Assembly (NCBI GenBank): GCA_947561585.1
Contig: CANNZV010002566.1
Span: 28,798 to 92,797 of the forward strand
Source of the DNA: Caprella mutica
Taxonomy: Eukaryota > Arthropoda > Malacostraca > Amphipoda > Caprellidae
Direction of reading: 5' to 3'
DNA length: 64,000 bases
Each line of letters starts with the position of its first letter. The first letter of the stretch is position 1. The notes under the pieces were generated by a model. That model was not told the DNA's origin, made no database searches, and worked only from the letters and a program-made list of their open reading frames with translations. Both the position numbers and the translations under genes were made by a program. Shown piece by piece: positions 10,002 through 22,307 of this stretch.

Positions 10002-10166
10002 TACAGTCTAGGAAAAGTTTTCCCCCATTTTGCTATTTTCTCAATTCACAGTTTTCTATTTTTCTATCATTTTCAAATCTTAAAATTTCCTCATCGTGTA
10101 CCCAGACCAATTTTAGAATATCTACAAACATGACAATTAGTAAAATTCATAATATATATTGACTGA
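10002..10166 (+). mobile_element. S element, copy a
   Basis: Left end TACAGTCTAGGAAAAG and right end GACTG. The shared body has TTTGCTATTTTCTCAA, TTTTCTATCATTTTCAAA, CATCGTGTAC and AATATCTACAAACATGACAA. Non-autonomous and MITE-like, with no ORF of interest. Confidence 0.7.
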
Positions 10167-10172
10167 CGTGTG

Positions 10173-10341
10173 TACAGTACAACTCCTCTATAGTGAACTC
10201 CTCTATAGTGAACTCCTCTATAGTGATTGGGCTATAAATAATCTTCAGTTTTCTAACTCATTCACTATAGAGGCTACATGCTAACTCATTCACTATAGAG
10301 GCTTCATGCTAACTCGTTCACTATAGAGGAGTTCAACTGCA
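10173..10341. mobile_element. T element (MITE), copy 1
   Basis: Inverted ends: left CAGTACAACTCCTCTATAG, right CTATAGAGGAGTTCAACTG. The CCTCTATAGTGAAC module is already present three times near the left end, the same module that is amplified in copy 4. About 165 bp with no coding capacity. Confidence 0.8.
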
Positions 10342-10394
10342 TTTGTAATATTTGAAAATAGTATAACATTAGGAATTAGTGACATTTTCCTCAT

Positions 10395-10590
10395 GCACAG
10401 ACACTTTTTACTGCATATGTTGCTATTTTCTCAAATCACAGTTTTCTAATTTTCTATCATTTTCAAATCTTTCAAATTTGTCATCGTGTACCAGACCAAT
10501 TTTAGAATATCTACAAACATGACAATTAGTAAAGTTATTTTCTTAAATGTGAAATTAGTAAAGTGTTTAGAAATCATTATCGATACACTT
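10395..10590 (+). mobile_element. S element, copy b (ends degraded)
   Basis: Body matches copy a over TTGCTATTTTCTCAAATCAC through ATCTACAAACATGACAATTA, then AGTAAAG. The left TACAGTC terminus is not recognisable. The right end resembles copy d near TTTTCCCTGA. Confidence 0.6.
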
Positions 10591-11860
10591 TTCCCTGATA
10601 GTTCATTTGCGTGTTTGTATTGTTTAAAAGTCCTATTATTAAATGGCTTAGCACCACCACTTCCACATCATTCTGCATGCTTCAAGAATAGGTTGATATA
10701 TAAGTTTTATATGTACATATAACATATTTAAATATCACTAACTAAATAACATACATTTACATATCTATTACTAATATGCATACATTGGTAAATACATCTA
10801 CAACATAATTTATAATACCTACAAAAACACAGTTTGGTATCTACAAAACACAATATATATGTTTATATACATAACTGAGTGAAATAGATATATATATCTA
10901 CATATACTGCATACAAACAAAGCTAATGATATGACTTTCGGTTCATATAATATATATTAATTACAAAAACAAGTTTGGTATCTACATAGAATATATTTTT
11001 ATATTTAAAGTAAAATAAAGATATACGTAGAGAGTACATAGAAACATAGCTACTTACATGAGTTTAGCTATAGTAATTGATACGAGTGACCCTTTTCATG
11101 AGTCTAATGCGCTTTAAATGGGAGTGAGGGACTAGGAACACCTTGGTGCTATCTTTGCTGTATCTATAGTACATTGCACTATACATTGCACTATACATTG
11201 CTAGTACCATCGTTCAATTTTACGGTTTAGCGGTTAGCGTGAATAATCGCTAGCGTGAATAATCGCCAAATAAATAAACCGTCCGTCAGTTTCCCTCTTG
11301 CTCAGAATATTTCAAAAAAACTGATCGATGTAATAAACTTCTTTTTCCTCAAGAGAAACCACACGACGCTTTTATCTATATTCATCTATAATGTTATCTT
11401 TATCTTTTTTATTCTTCTTTTATCAACTTTCAGCCCTTCATATTTTTCATTTTCAAATTTAGATGTCAGAAGAAATTGATGGTATGATTGCCATACCATA
11501 TATACATTTTATAACACAAGCTGTTATGGTGAAGTAAACAGTCAAATTAATTTGGACTATTTACTTGGATGTAAAGCAACTCTACAATTTTATCCGGTCA
11601 TTTCTTGGTCCCTTTAAGTTCAACCCCCTGCCCTTTAAGTACAAGGAACAAATAGCTTAAAAAACAGGTCTTTAGAGCATTAAGTACATGTTTAGCTTGT
11701 TCCTTCTGATATTTAATCTGATATTGAGTGATAAAGAATTCAAACAAGCGATCTCTATTCGTGAGTTAGCTTCTCAACAGCGGCTCAACTGAACTTTGTG
11801 CCTGCTTCTTTTAATTAAATAGACCTGCATTATTGGGACATTTTATAGTAAATATGCATC
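10591..11860. other. AT-rich unique DNA, no gene seen
   Basis: Low-complexity TA-rich stretch to about 11050, then mixed sequence. Two direct CTATACATTGCA copies lie near 11180 and two TAGCGTGAATAATCGC copies near 11240. The short frames have no recognisable content. Confidence 0.6.
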
Positions 11861-12076
11861 TTAATGTCACTCGTTTGCAGGAACTGAGTCAGTAACACAA
11901 TACATGTATTTAGAGTTATCCATATAGACATATACATCTCAAAATACTGATTATTTTGGTAATACAATCATAATTGTAGCTCTAAAATGTACCGCTAGAG
12001 AGGATAAATGTCCTAACGATATACCATTAAATGTACGTACATTACAAGTACTAAAATGCCTCTCCTGAAAAATAGC
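11861..12076 (+). mobile_element. dispersed repeat R3, copy 1
   Basis: Shares TCTCAAAATACTGATTATTT, TGTAGCTCTAAAATGTACC, CTAACGATATACCATTAAA, the palindrome ATGTACGTACAT and GCCTCTCCTGAAAAATAGCT with copies at 20.93 kb and, inverted, 62.76 kb. The right half is almost unchanged between copies. Confidence 0.75.
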
Positions 12077-12163
12077 TTCTCAAGAGTTGAGAAGGAGTTG
12101 ACTAATGAAAAGTATATTGAAACACCTGATAAATTAGGGTTGAATGGATTAATAGTCAGTTGT

Positions 12164-12262
12164 ACCGCTAGATGGCGTTGCTACAGATTTGGTGACAAAT
12201 ATTATGAACACAAACGTGACAAACGCACACACGGAGAGTGACGTTTTCACCGCTAGATGGCG
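12164..12262 (+). promoter_or_regulatory. pair of CTCF-like motifs
   Basis: ACCGCTAGATGGCG occurs twice in the same orientation, at 12164-12177 and 12249-12262. It matches the animal CTCF core CCASYAGRKGGC at 11 of 12 positions. The two sites might instead be shared sequence of an unrecognised small repeat. Confidence 0.35.
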
Positions 12263-12708
12263 TAATTATATATTATAGTAAAACTTTTAAAAACTCATTG
12301 AATATTGTTCTATAACTGCACTTTATAAATATAAATAAGTCACATTAAAGTACAATAAAAGTGAAGTCTTTGAAGACGTGCATATGCGGTTAGGCAAAGA
12401 ACCTTGAGAAGTGCCTCTTTTGATGCTAGATAATTAATGAATTAATAATTGCAGTTTTTCAGTCAGTGCCAGTAAATCTGTTCCCATTGTCCCTCTTTTT
12501 GAGAGTTACGATATGAATTAGCAGTCGTGCTGCAGTATGTACGGCGTGAAGATAAATCTTGGTGTTTTTTAGAGCCCCAAGGCTTCATGATGAGTTTCAG
12601 GAGACAGCTTTTGATGGACTAAATCATACGGAGATTAAATCACTTCCTTCGCCTCTGAAATGATTTCAAACAAAGTAACTATTTAGATTGTAGTTACGCC
12701 TTTTGTGA
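12263..12708. other. unique spacer
   Basis: Mixed AT-rich sequence with no convincing ORF, repeat or RNA gene. It ends at the first diverged unit of the 32-bp array. Confidence 0.5.
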
Positions 12709-13995
12709 TGTACTATCAGAGAAATGAGTCACTGTGATGATGTACTATCAGAGAAAAGAGTCACTGTGATGATGTACTATCAGTGAAAAGAGTCACTGTG
12801 ATGATGTACTATCAGAGAAAAGAGTCACTGTGATGATGTACTATCAGAGAAAAGAGTCACTGTGATGATGTACTACCAGAGAAAAGAGTCACTGTGATGA
12901 TGTACTATCAGAGAAAAGAGTCACTGTGATGATGTACTATCAGTGAAAAGAGTCACTGTGATGATGTACTATCAGTGAAAAGAGTCACTGTGATGATGTA
13001 CTATCAGAGAAAAGAGTCACTGTGATGATGTACTACCAGAGAAAAGAGTCACTGTGATGATGTACTATCAGAGAAACGAGTCACTGTGATGATATACTAT
13101 CAGAGAAAAGAGTCACTGTGATGATGTACTATCAGAGAAAAGAGTCACTGTGATGATGTACTATCAGAGAAAAGAGTCACTGTGGTGATGTACTATCAGA
13201 GAAAAGAGTCACTGTGATGATGTACTATCAGAGAAAAGTGTCACTGTGATGATGTACTATCAGAGAAAAGAGTCACTGTGATGGTGTACTATCAGAGAAA
13301 GAGTCACTGTGATGATGTACTGTCAGAGAAAAGAGTCACTGTGATGATGTACTATCAGTGAAAAGAGTCACTGTGATGATGTACTAACAGAGAAAAGAGT
13401 CACTGTGATGATGTACTATCAGAGAAAGAGTCACTGTGATGATGTACTATCAGAGAAAAGAGTCACTGTGGTGATGTACTATCAGAGAAAAGAGTCACTG
13501 TGATGATGTACTATCAGAGAAAGAGTCACTGTGATGATGTACTATCAGAGAAAAGAGTCACTGTGATGATGTACTATCAGAGAAAAGAGTCACTGTGATG
13601 ATGTACTATCAGAGAAAAGAGTCACTGTGGTGATGTACTATCAGAGAAAAGAGTCACTGTGATGATGTACTATCAGAGAAAAGTGTCACTGTGATGATGT
13701 ACTATCAGAGAAAAGAGTCACTGTGATGGTGTACTATCAGAGAAAGAGTCACTGTGATGATGTACTGTCAGAGAAAAGAGTCACTGTGATGATGTACTAT
13801 CAGTGAAAAGAGTCACTGTGATGATGTACTAACAGAGAAAAGAGTCACTGTGATGATGTACTATCAGAGAAAGAGTCACTGTGATGATGTACTATCAGAG
13901 AAAAGAGTCACTGTGATGATGTACTATCAGAGAAAAGAGTCACTGTGATGATGTACTATCAGAGAAAAGAGTCACTGTGATGATGTACCATCAGA
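12709..13995. repeat. 32-bp minisatellite, about 40 units
   Basis: Unit contains GTACTATCAGAGAAAAGAG followed by TCACTGTGATGAT; some units are 31 bp. The TATCAGAGAAAAGAG part resembles the S-element terminus (CAGTCAGAGAGAAGAG in copy d), and the array ends directly in S copy c. Markers TGTGGTGATG (13181, 13626) and AAGTGTCAC (13236, 13681) recur at 445 bp, showing a 14-unit block duplication. Confidence 0.95.
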
Positions 13996-14168
13996 GAATA
14001 AAGTCCTAATTCAGAGTTTTCTAATTTTCTATCATTTTCAAACTTTACAGATTTGTCATCGTGTACTCAGACCAATTTCGAAATATCTACAAACTTTACA
14101 ATTAGTAAAGTTTCTTTTGCAAATGTTAAATTACTAATAATAACATATACTCTTTTCTTTGACTGCAC
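13996..14168 (+). mobile_element. S element, copy c
   Basis: Body shares TTTTCTAATTTTCTATCATT, TTTGTCATCGTGTACTCAG and ATATCTACAAAC with the other S copies. The right end is TTTGACTGCAC. The position of its left end is occupied by the 32-bp array. Confidence 0.7.
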
Positions 14169-14612
14169 TTGCAGCATTAAAAAGTGATTATTTACAAGTT
14201 CTAGTTTGAAATTCAAACAATGTATCAATTTTGAAATGTATTAAATTATTAATTGTCATTGACTATACAGTTAAATGAATATCACTCATTACAATTCAAG
14301 TTATCGATAATGTTCAAATATTTATTAAATATATCTTTTTATGTTTATTGGAACGTATCGTTTGCATACACCCCACACGGTTGTTGTTGTACGAACGGGT
14401 AGACTGTAGGGTTAGAATTAATACATTATTTGCTATCTAAAACTACGACATCATTTAAATATAAGAATAAATTCTACCTGATAGAGAAAATGTATTTAAA
14501 ATTTGTAGCCAGTTAATATTAAATAAGAGAGTCAATTCTCGACTAGTTATATAATAAAGGAGATAAGGTCAAGGGAAATGATATGATTTAAATTCAATAA
14601 AATCAGTGTAGT
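14169..14612. other. unique AT-rich spacer
   Basis: No ORF or repeat recognised between S copy c and Q copy B. Confidence 0.5.
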
Positions 14613-16442
14613 GTACAGTCAACTTAGAACATTCCGACCAATCGTTAGATCGTCTGTTATTGTCCATTACGGTAAATATTGATGGTATTTTATCGTAAAA
14701 TATCATAATAAAGACATTGTCCTCAGGATTATTGTAGGGAATGTCCGACGAAAGACGATAGACTGAAAGTGTTCATGATAAATTACTATTGTATTTTATA
14801 ATCATTTATTGTCGTAGATAGATGATCTTTTTATCGTCGATTGTAATCACCGATAGAAAACAGACGATTGGTGATAATAATCACCGATAGAAAACAGACG
14901 ATTGGTGATAATAATCACCGATAGAAAACAGACGATAGGTGATAATAATCACCGATAGAAAACAGACGATAGGTGATAATAATCACCGATAGGAAACAGA
15001 CGATAGGTGATAATAATCACCGATAGGAAACAGACGATAGGTGATAATAATCACCGATAGGAAACAGACGATTGGTGATAATAATCACCGATAGGAAACA
15101 GACGATTGGTGATAATAATCACCGATAGGAAACAGACGATTGGTGATAATAATCACCGATAGGAAACAGACGATTGGTGATAATAATCACCGATAGGAAA
15201 GAGACGATTTGTGATAATAATCACCGATAGAAAACAGACGATTTGTGATAATAATCACCGATAGGAAACAGACGATTGGTGATAATAATCACCGATAGGA
15301 AACAGACGATTGGTGATAATAATCACCGATAGAAAACAGACGATAGGTGATAATAATCACCGATAGGAAACAGACGATTGGTGATAATAATCACCGATAG
15401 GAAACAGACGATTGGTGATAATAATCACCGATAGGAAAGAGACGATTTGTGATAATAATCACCGATAGAAAACAGATGATTTGTGATAATAATCACCGAT
15501 AGGAAACAGACGATTGGTGATAATAATCACCGATAGGAAACAGACGATTGGTGATAATAATCACCGATAGGAAACAGACGATTGGTGATAATAATCACCG
15601 ATAGAAAACAGACGATAGGTGATAATAATCACCGATAGGAAACAGACGATTGGTGATAATAATCACCGATAGGAAACAGACGATTTGTGATAATAATCAC
15701 CGATAGGAAACAGACGATTGGTGATAATAATCACCGATAGAAAACAGACGATAGGTGATAATAATCACCGATAGGAAACAGACGATTGGTGATAATAATC
15801 ACCGATAGGAAACAGACGATTTGTGATAATAATCACCGATAGGAAACAGACGATTGGTGATAATAATCACCGATAGGAAACAGACGATTGGTGATAATAA
15901 TCACCGATAGGAAACAGACGATAGGTGATAATAATCACCGATAGAAAACTGACGATTGGTGATAATAATCACCGATAGAAAACTGACGATTGGTGATAAT
16001 AATCACCGATAGGAAACAGACGATTGGTGATAATAATCACCGACAGAAAACAGACGATTGGTGATAATAATCACCGATAGAAAACAGACGATTTGTGATA
16101 ATAATCACCGATAGGAAACAGACGATTGATGATAATAATCACCGATAGGAAACAGACGATTTGTGATAATAATCACCGATAGGAAACAGACGATTTGTGA
16201 TAATAATCACCGATAGAAAACAGACGATTTGTGATAATAATCACCGATAGAAAACAGACGATTGGTGATAATAATCACCGATAGGAAACAGACGATTGGT
16301 GATAATATCACCGATAGGAAACAGACGATTGGTGATAATAATCACCGATAGGAAACAGACGATAGGTGATAATAATCACCGATAGAGAACTGACGATTGG
16401 TGATAATAATCACGGATAGAAAACAGACGATAGGTGATAGTT
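14613..16442 (+). mobile_element. dispersed repeat Q, copy B, with amplified tail
   Basis: Starts near TACAGTCAACTTAG, then the standard Q body (GTCTGTTATTGTCCATTACG to GTAGATAGATGATC). The tail, present as about two units in copies A and C and one in E, is here expanded to about 47 units. Confidence 0.8.
14846..16442. repeat. 34-bp minisatellite derived from Q tail, about 47 units
   Basis: Unit combines AATCACCGATAGGAAACAG and ACGATTGGTGATAAT. GGTGAT and ATCACC flank a 4-base loop, so each unit boundary can fold into a hairpin. Variants (GATAGG/GATTGG/GATTTG; AGAAAA/AGGAAA) recur in blocks, indicating multi-unit copying. Confidence 0.95.
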
Positions 16443-16740
16443 CCTCAACTGACAATAGACGTTTCTTCTTACTAATCTCTCACTAATCATAACAATATAC
16501 CCATTAACATTTTAAGTCTGTATTGAAGTTATCGAACTACTCTATAGCAAGCAAGTACCCCTATCGTGCAGTTTGCGGTATATGCAGCATATCACTTTTA
16601 GCATCTTTGTAAAAACGAACAGTAGGATGCATTCAATAAGTTTTTATTCAGAGTATTTAAAGCACATAACCTTGAATGCTAAAGATTCTGTTTGGTTTGT
16701 TTGAAAGAAGATATCGGGGGGAGATTTTAAAGGAACTGTT
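16443..16740. other. unique spacer
   Basis: Non-repetitive, about 300 bp. No gene recognised. Confidence 0.5.
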
Positions 16741-19717
16741 TGCAGCTCTCTCGAAAACACTGCAATGAGTGGGGAGAAGAGAACACTGCAATGAGTGGAG
16801 AGAAGAGAACACAGCAATGAGTGGAGAGAAGAGAACACAGCAATGAATGGAGAGAAGAGAACACTGCAATGAGTGGAGTGAAGAGAACACAGCAATGAGT
16901 GGAGAGAAGAGAACACAGCAATGAATGGAGAGAAGAGAACACAGCAATGAGTGGAGAGAAGAGAACACAGCAATGAGTGGAGAGAAGAGAACACAGCAAT
17001 GAATGGAGAGAAGAGAACACAGCAATGAGTGGAGAGAAGAGAACACAGCAATGAGTGGAGAGAAGAGAACACAGCAATGAGTGGAGAGAAGAGAACACAG
17101 CAATGAGTGGGGAGAAGAGAACACAGCAATGAATGGAGAGAAGAGAACACAGCAATGAATGGGGAGAAGAGAACACAGCAATGAATGGGGAGAAGAGAAC
17201 ACAGCAATGAGTGGAGAGAAGAGAACAAAGCAATGAGTGGAGAGAAGAGAACACAGCAATGAGTGGAGAGAAGAGAACACAGCAATGAGTGGGGAGAAGA
17301 GAACACAGCAATGAATGGAGAGAAGAGAACACAGCAATGAATGGGGAGAAGAGAACACAGCAATGAATGGGGAGAAGAGAACACAGCAATGAATGGAGAG
17401 AAGAGAACACAGCAATGAATGGAGAGTGGAGAACACAGCAATGAATGGAGAAAAGAGAACACAGCAATGAATGGGGAGAAGAGAGCACAGCAATGAATGG
17501 GGAGAAGAGAACACAGCAATGAGTGGAGAGAAGAGAACACAGCAATGAGTGGAGAGAAGAGAACACAGCAATGAATGGAGAGAAGAGAACACAGCAATGA
17601 ATGGAGAGAAGAGAACACAGCAATGAATGGGGAGAAGAGAACACAGCAATGAATGGAGAGAAGAGAACACAGCAATGAATGTGGAGAAGAGAACACAGCA
17701 ATGAATGGGGAGGAGAGAACACAGCAATGAATGGAGAGAAGAGAACACAGCAATGAATGGGGAGAAGAGAACACAGCAATGAATGGAGAGAAGAGAACAC
17801 AGCAATGAATGGAGAGAAGAGAACACAGCAATGAATGGGGAGAAGAGAACACAGCAATGAATGGAGAGAAGAGAACACAGCAATGAATGTGGAGAAGAGA
17901 ACACAGCAATGAATGGGGAGAAGAGAACACAGCAATGAATGGAGAGAAGAGAACACAGCAATGAATGGGGAGAAGAGAACACAGCAATGAATGGAGAGAA
18001 GAGAACACAGCAATGAATGGAGAGAAGAGAACACAGCAATGAATGGGGAGAAGAGATCACAGCAATGAATGGAGAGAAGAGAACACAGCAATGAATGGAG
18101 AGAAGAGAACACAGCAATGAATGGGGAGAAGAGAACACAGCAATGAATGGAGAGAAGAGAACACAGCAATGAATGGAGAGTGGAGAACACAGCAATGAAT
18201 GGAGAAAAGAGAACACAGCAATGAATGGGGAGAAGAGAGCACAGCAATGAATGGGGAGAAGAGAACACAGCAATGAGTGGAGAGAAGAGAACACAGCAAT
18301 GAGTGGAGAGAAGAGAACACAGCAATGAATGGAGAGAAGAGAACACAGCAATGAATGGAGAGAAGAGAACACAGCAATGAATGGGGAGAAGAGAACACAG
18401 CAATGAATGGAGAGAAGAGAACACAGCAATGAATGTGGAGAAGAGAACACAGCAATGAATGGGGAGAAGAGAACACAGCAATGAATGGAGAGAAGAGAAC
18501 ACAGCAATGAATGGGGAGAAGAGAACACAGCAATGAATGGAGAGAAGAGAACACAGCAATGAATGGAGAGAAGAGAACACAGCAATGAATGGGGAGAAGA
18601 GAACACAGCAATGAATGGAGAGAAGAGAACACAGCAATGAATGTGGAGAAGAGAACACAGCAATGAATGGGGAGAAGAGAACACAGCAATGAATGGAGAG
18701 AAGAGAACACAGCAATGAATGGGGAGAAGAGAACACAGCAATGAATGGGGAGAAGAGAACACAGCAATGAATGGAGAGAAGAGAACACAGCAATGAATGG
18801 GGAGAAGAGAACACAGCAATGAATGGAGAGAAGAGAACACAGCAATGAATGGAGAGAAGAGAACACAGCAATGAATGGGGAGAAGAGAACACAGCAATGA
18901 ATGGAGAGAAGAGAACACAGCAATGAATGGAGAGAAGAGAACACAGCAATGAATGGAGAGAAGAGAACACAGCAATGAATGGAGAGAAGAGAACACAGCA
19001 ATGAATGTGGAGAAGAGAACACAGCAATGAATGGGGAGAAGAGAACACAGCAATGAATGGAGAGAAGAGAACACAGCAATGAATGGGGAGAAGAGAACAC
19101 AGCAATGAATGGAGAGAAGAGAACACAGCAATGAATGGAGAGAAGAGAACACAGCAATGAATGGGGAGAAGAGAACACAGCAATGAATGGAGAGAAGAGA
19201 ACACAGCAATGAATGGAGAGAAGAGAACACAGCAATGAATGGAGAGAAGAGAACACAGCAATGAATGGAGAGAAGAGAACACAGCAATGAATGGAGAGAA
19301 GAGAACAGAGCAATGAATGGAGAGAAGAGAACACAGCAATGAATGGAGTGAAGAGAACACAGCAATGAATGGGGAGAAGAGAACACAGCAATGAATGGAG
19401 AGAAGAGAACACAGCAATGAATGGAGAGAAGAGAACACAGCAATGAATGGGGAGAAGAGAACACAGCAATGAATGGAGAGAAGAGAACACAGCAATGAAT
19501 GGAGAGAAGAGAACACAGCAATGAATGGAGAGAAGAGAACACAGCAATGAATGGAGAGAAGAGAACACAGCAATGAATGGAGAGAAGAGAACACAGCAAT
19601 GAATGGGGAGAAGAGAACACAGCAATGAATGGAGAGAAGAGAACACAGCAATGAATGGAGAGAAGAGAACACAGCAATGAATGGAGAGAAGAGAACACAG
19701 CAATGAGTGGAGAGAAT
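16741..19717. repeat. 26-bp minisatellite, about 114 units
   Basis: Unit contains GAACACAGCAATGAATGG plus AGAGAAGA. GAATGG/GAGTGG and GGAGAG/GGGGAG variants are interspersed. A rare GTGGAGAAC variant recurs at 17427 and 18181, 754 bp apart (29 units), within a copied block. Because 26 is not a multiple of three and the unit lacks stops on the minus strand, all three minus frames stay open for up to about 1000 codons. I treat them as artefacts of the repeat. Confidence 0.96.
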
Positions 19718-20231
19718 GTTAGAAATAAATATATGACTCAGCATTATTTATTGTTAAAATAGGTGCAATCCCAATGCAACAACTGCAGTTTTCAATTCCC
19801 CTAACCAACATAGCCCCTAATGACCACATTTACCGTGCAAAACACTCCCCTCGGTATAGACCAGGCATCAAAACTCCCTTTACATCTTTCTAAAAAACTA
19901 TTAACGTAAAAACTGAAAATTAATCGATAAATTAGCATGAAAAATATGAACAGTTGCATCGTTACCTGTTCACAATGGGATGGAGGCTATTAAAAACAGA
20001 TTAGCAGCGAATGAATTGGTGCTTTTTAGTCAATATTTCATTAGGTGGCAATGGGCAAATTGTGGTATTTAAATATTAGCAAAAATCTCTGATAATGAGC
20101 CACTGTTTTGGTAACTCGTTAAATCACTAATGGAAACAATGGCATTGTATATGTAAGTATTTGCATCAGGTCAATGAACAAAAACATCAAAAGAATGATC
20201 GATAAAATGGTCTTGTAATCAATTGACTTGT
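19718..20231. other. unique spacer
   Basis: About 510 bp of mixed sequence. No ORF, repeat or RNA gene recognised. Confidence 0.5.
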
Positions 20232-20545
20232 ACACAGTCAGTAAATGTTCCTTTCGGCAGATCGTCTGTTATTGTCCATTACGGTAAATATTGATGGTAT
20301 TTTATCGTAAAATATCATAATAAAGACAATGTCCTCAGGATTATTGTAGGGAATGTCCGACGAAAGACGATAGACTGAAAGTGTTTGTGCTAAATTACTA
20401 TTGTATTTCCTAATCATTTATTGTCGTAGATAGATGATCTTTTTATCTTCGATTGTAATCACCGATAGGAAACAGACGATTGGTGATAATAATCACCGAA
20501 AGAGAACTGACGATAGGCGACTTTAAATTCTCGCCTGGGTTTAAT
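20232..20545 (+). mobile_element. dispersed repeat Q, copy C
   Basis: Begins ACAGTCAGTAAATGTTCC, then CGGCAGATCGTCTGTTATTG and the full body. It ends with about two tail units and GGCGACTTTAAATTCTCG. With copy A it shows the unamplified state of the tail that forms the array in copy B. Confidence 0.78.
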
Positions 20546-20930
20546 CAAAACTGGAAACGGACTATAACTGTTCAAATGGGTAATTAGCTTTCTTCTGATT
20601 AGTGATAAACAAGAGCGAAATGCAGTCCCAATATTGAGTTAGGTCTCTTGAATAGCTTCCATTCATCGCTTCTAATTCTCTATCGCCTCAATAGATGGCA
20701 ATATTATGAACAAATCTCTATGATCTACATTTCTCAAAGCCATTCAATATCAGTCGAAATGACTCTGTCCGAACCATCTGCTGGTGATTCAGACTTCATT
20801 TTCTTGTCCGAATGGGGCCAAATAGATGTAGTGTGTACCTTTAATTGCCTTGTTTCAATTATCTAAGAGAGATGGAGGCGGTAAATGCTAATTTATACAA
20901 TCACTTCAAGTGCTACCTATACAATTAATG
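20546..20930. other. unique spacer
   Basis: A 72-codon TTG-started frame crosses it but has no recognisable product. Nothing else seen. Confidence 0.45.
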
Positions 20931-21153
20931 CCAAAATGTCACTCCTTTGCAACAACTAAGTCATAAACACAAAAATATGTATTTTAGACTAATCCATATT
21001 GACATGTAAATCTCAAAATACTGATTATTTTGGTAAAAGTTTAATAATTGTAGCTCTAAAATGTACCACTAGAGAGGCTAAATGTCCTAACGATATACCA
21101 TTAAATGTACGTACATTACAAGTACCAAAATGCCTCTCCTGAAAAATAGCTAC
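20931..21153 (+). mobile_element. dispersed repeat R3, copy 2
   Basis: Parallel to copy 1 from AATGTCACTC to GAAAAATAGCT. The last 75 bp around ATGTACGTACAT are almost identical, while the left part has diverged more. Confidence 0.75.
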
Positions 21154-22307
21154 TGTGTAGTTATGACAGTATTCTCGCAAATGTTCTTTAGTATACAAAA
21201 GTTTTTAATCGAAATGAAAAGTGTGAAATAAAAATTCGTAAAATTCGTAGATTAATAATTCACTGTAGAGTAATTATTTACCAGAGCAGAAAGAATGGCT
21301 TGAGACCCAATCTCAGAAATGTCTGGCAAGCGTTTCCGCCAAATAGACTTTGTGATGTCTGCGTTAGATGATTCGAGGGGACAGATTCAGTGTCCTAAGA
21401 ACGTAGCCTCAAATTAATTTGCACCCGAAAAACACTTCATTTGACCGGTTATACAAACTCACTAACAAAATGGGAGCTGCCCACTTTTTAGAGGAGCGAT
21501 TGCATAGAAATTCATTAAAGAGAGTAGAGTGATCTAGCCATGACTGTAGGAAGAACTTAATTGCTTTGTAAATTGTTATTATTAAACTGCTCCTAATGCT
21601 CCGGACTTTTTTCTCTCATCTATATTATATATAGGTTTTAATAATTAGATAAAATGCTCGTTAGACCACTGAAGGGTAAAAAGCCTATCTAACATTGGAG
21701 AATTTCCTCAGTCATATCGGGTAAAGCAATTTTGTCAACTATAGCACACATCATTTTCTGAAGAAGTTCCCAGTACATAAAAAGTACTTTAAATAAATGA
21801 ATTGGAGAGATAGATCATGATATTGATAATGGATCATTTTTAGTTAGAATATTCCATCATATTAAACTGTATTGAAAAATTCAACTGTAATTGAATTATT
21901 TTTTATTCTATTGATAATTAATTCCTTGATACAATTGAACATTTCCCTCCTACCTGTCCTATAGAAATAAACCCAATTCGTTTTTTTAACCTAACTATTA
22001 AAACCTGATAAAGAATACTCATTGTAAATTATGAATGAGTAATAGCAATTACGATGTTCAGAGCATCACATTGAAACTCAGAGATAAATCAAACGGTACA
22101 AATGTTATCAGAGACCAAATCTCTGGACTTCTTTTGTTCTTTAATTCGCTTCGATTACAGCGAAATAAGAATGGGGAGATATTTAATTGAAAAGCTAATT
22201 AAGTGTTACCCCCTTGAATTAAATAACAGATACTTCCAATTGAAAATGAATAGAGAGAGATAGATATCTTTCGTATGTATGAACATATATTAAAAACTAT
22301 AGGTTGA
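21154..22307. other. unique AT-rich DNA with one U-element copy
   Basis: No gene recognised. At about 21666-21728, CCTATCTAACATTGGAGAA followed by TCAGTCATATCGGGTAAAG is a single copy of the U sequence amplified at 40.5 kb. Confidence 0.55.

Noticed and set aside
12056..12241. 61-codon ATG frame
   Set aside because: Its start lies in the conserved end of repeat R3 and the rest crosses the CTCF-like region. No domain.
12709..13995. Regular spacing suggesting a CRISPR array
   Set aside because: Units are contiguous near-identical repeats with no variable spacers. No cas genes. Eukaryotic window.
16644..19744. Four overlapping minus-strand frames of 450-1013 codons
   Set aside because: They are the three frames of one stop-free 26-bp repeat. 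Composition is fully explained by the array.
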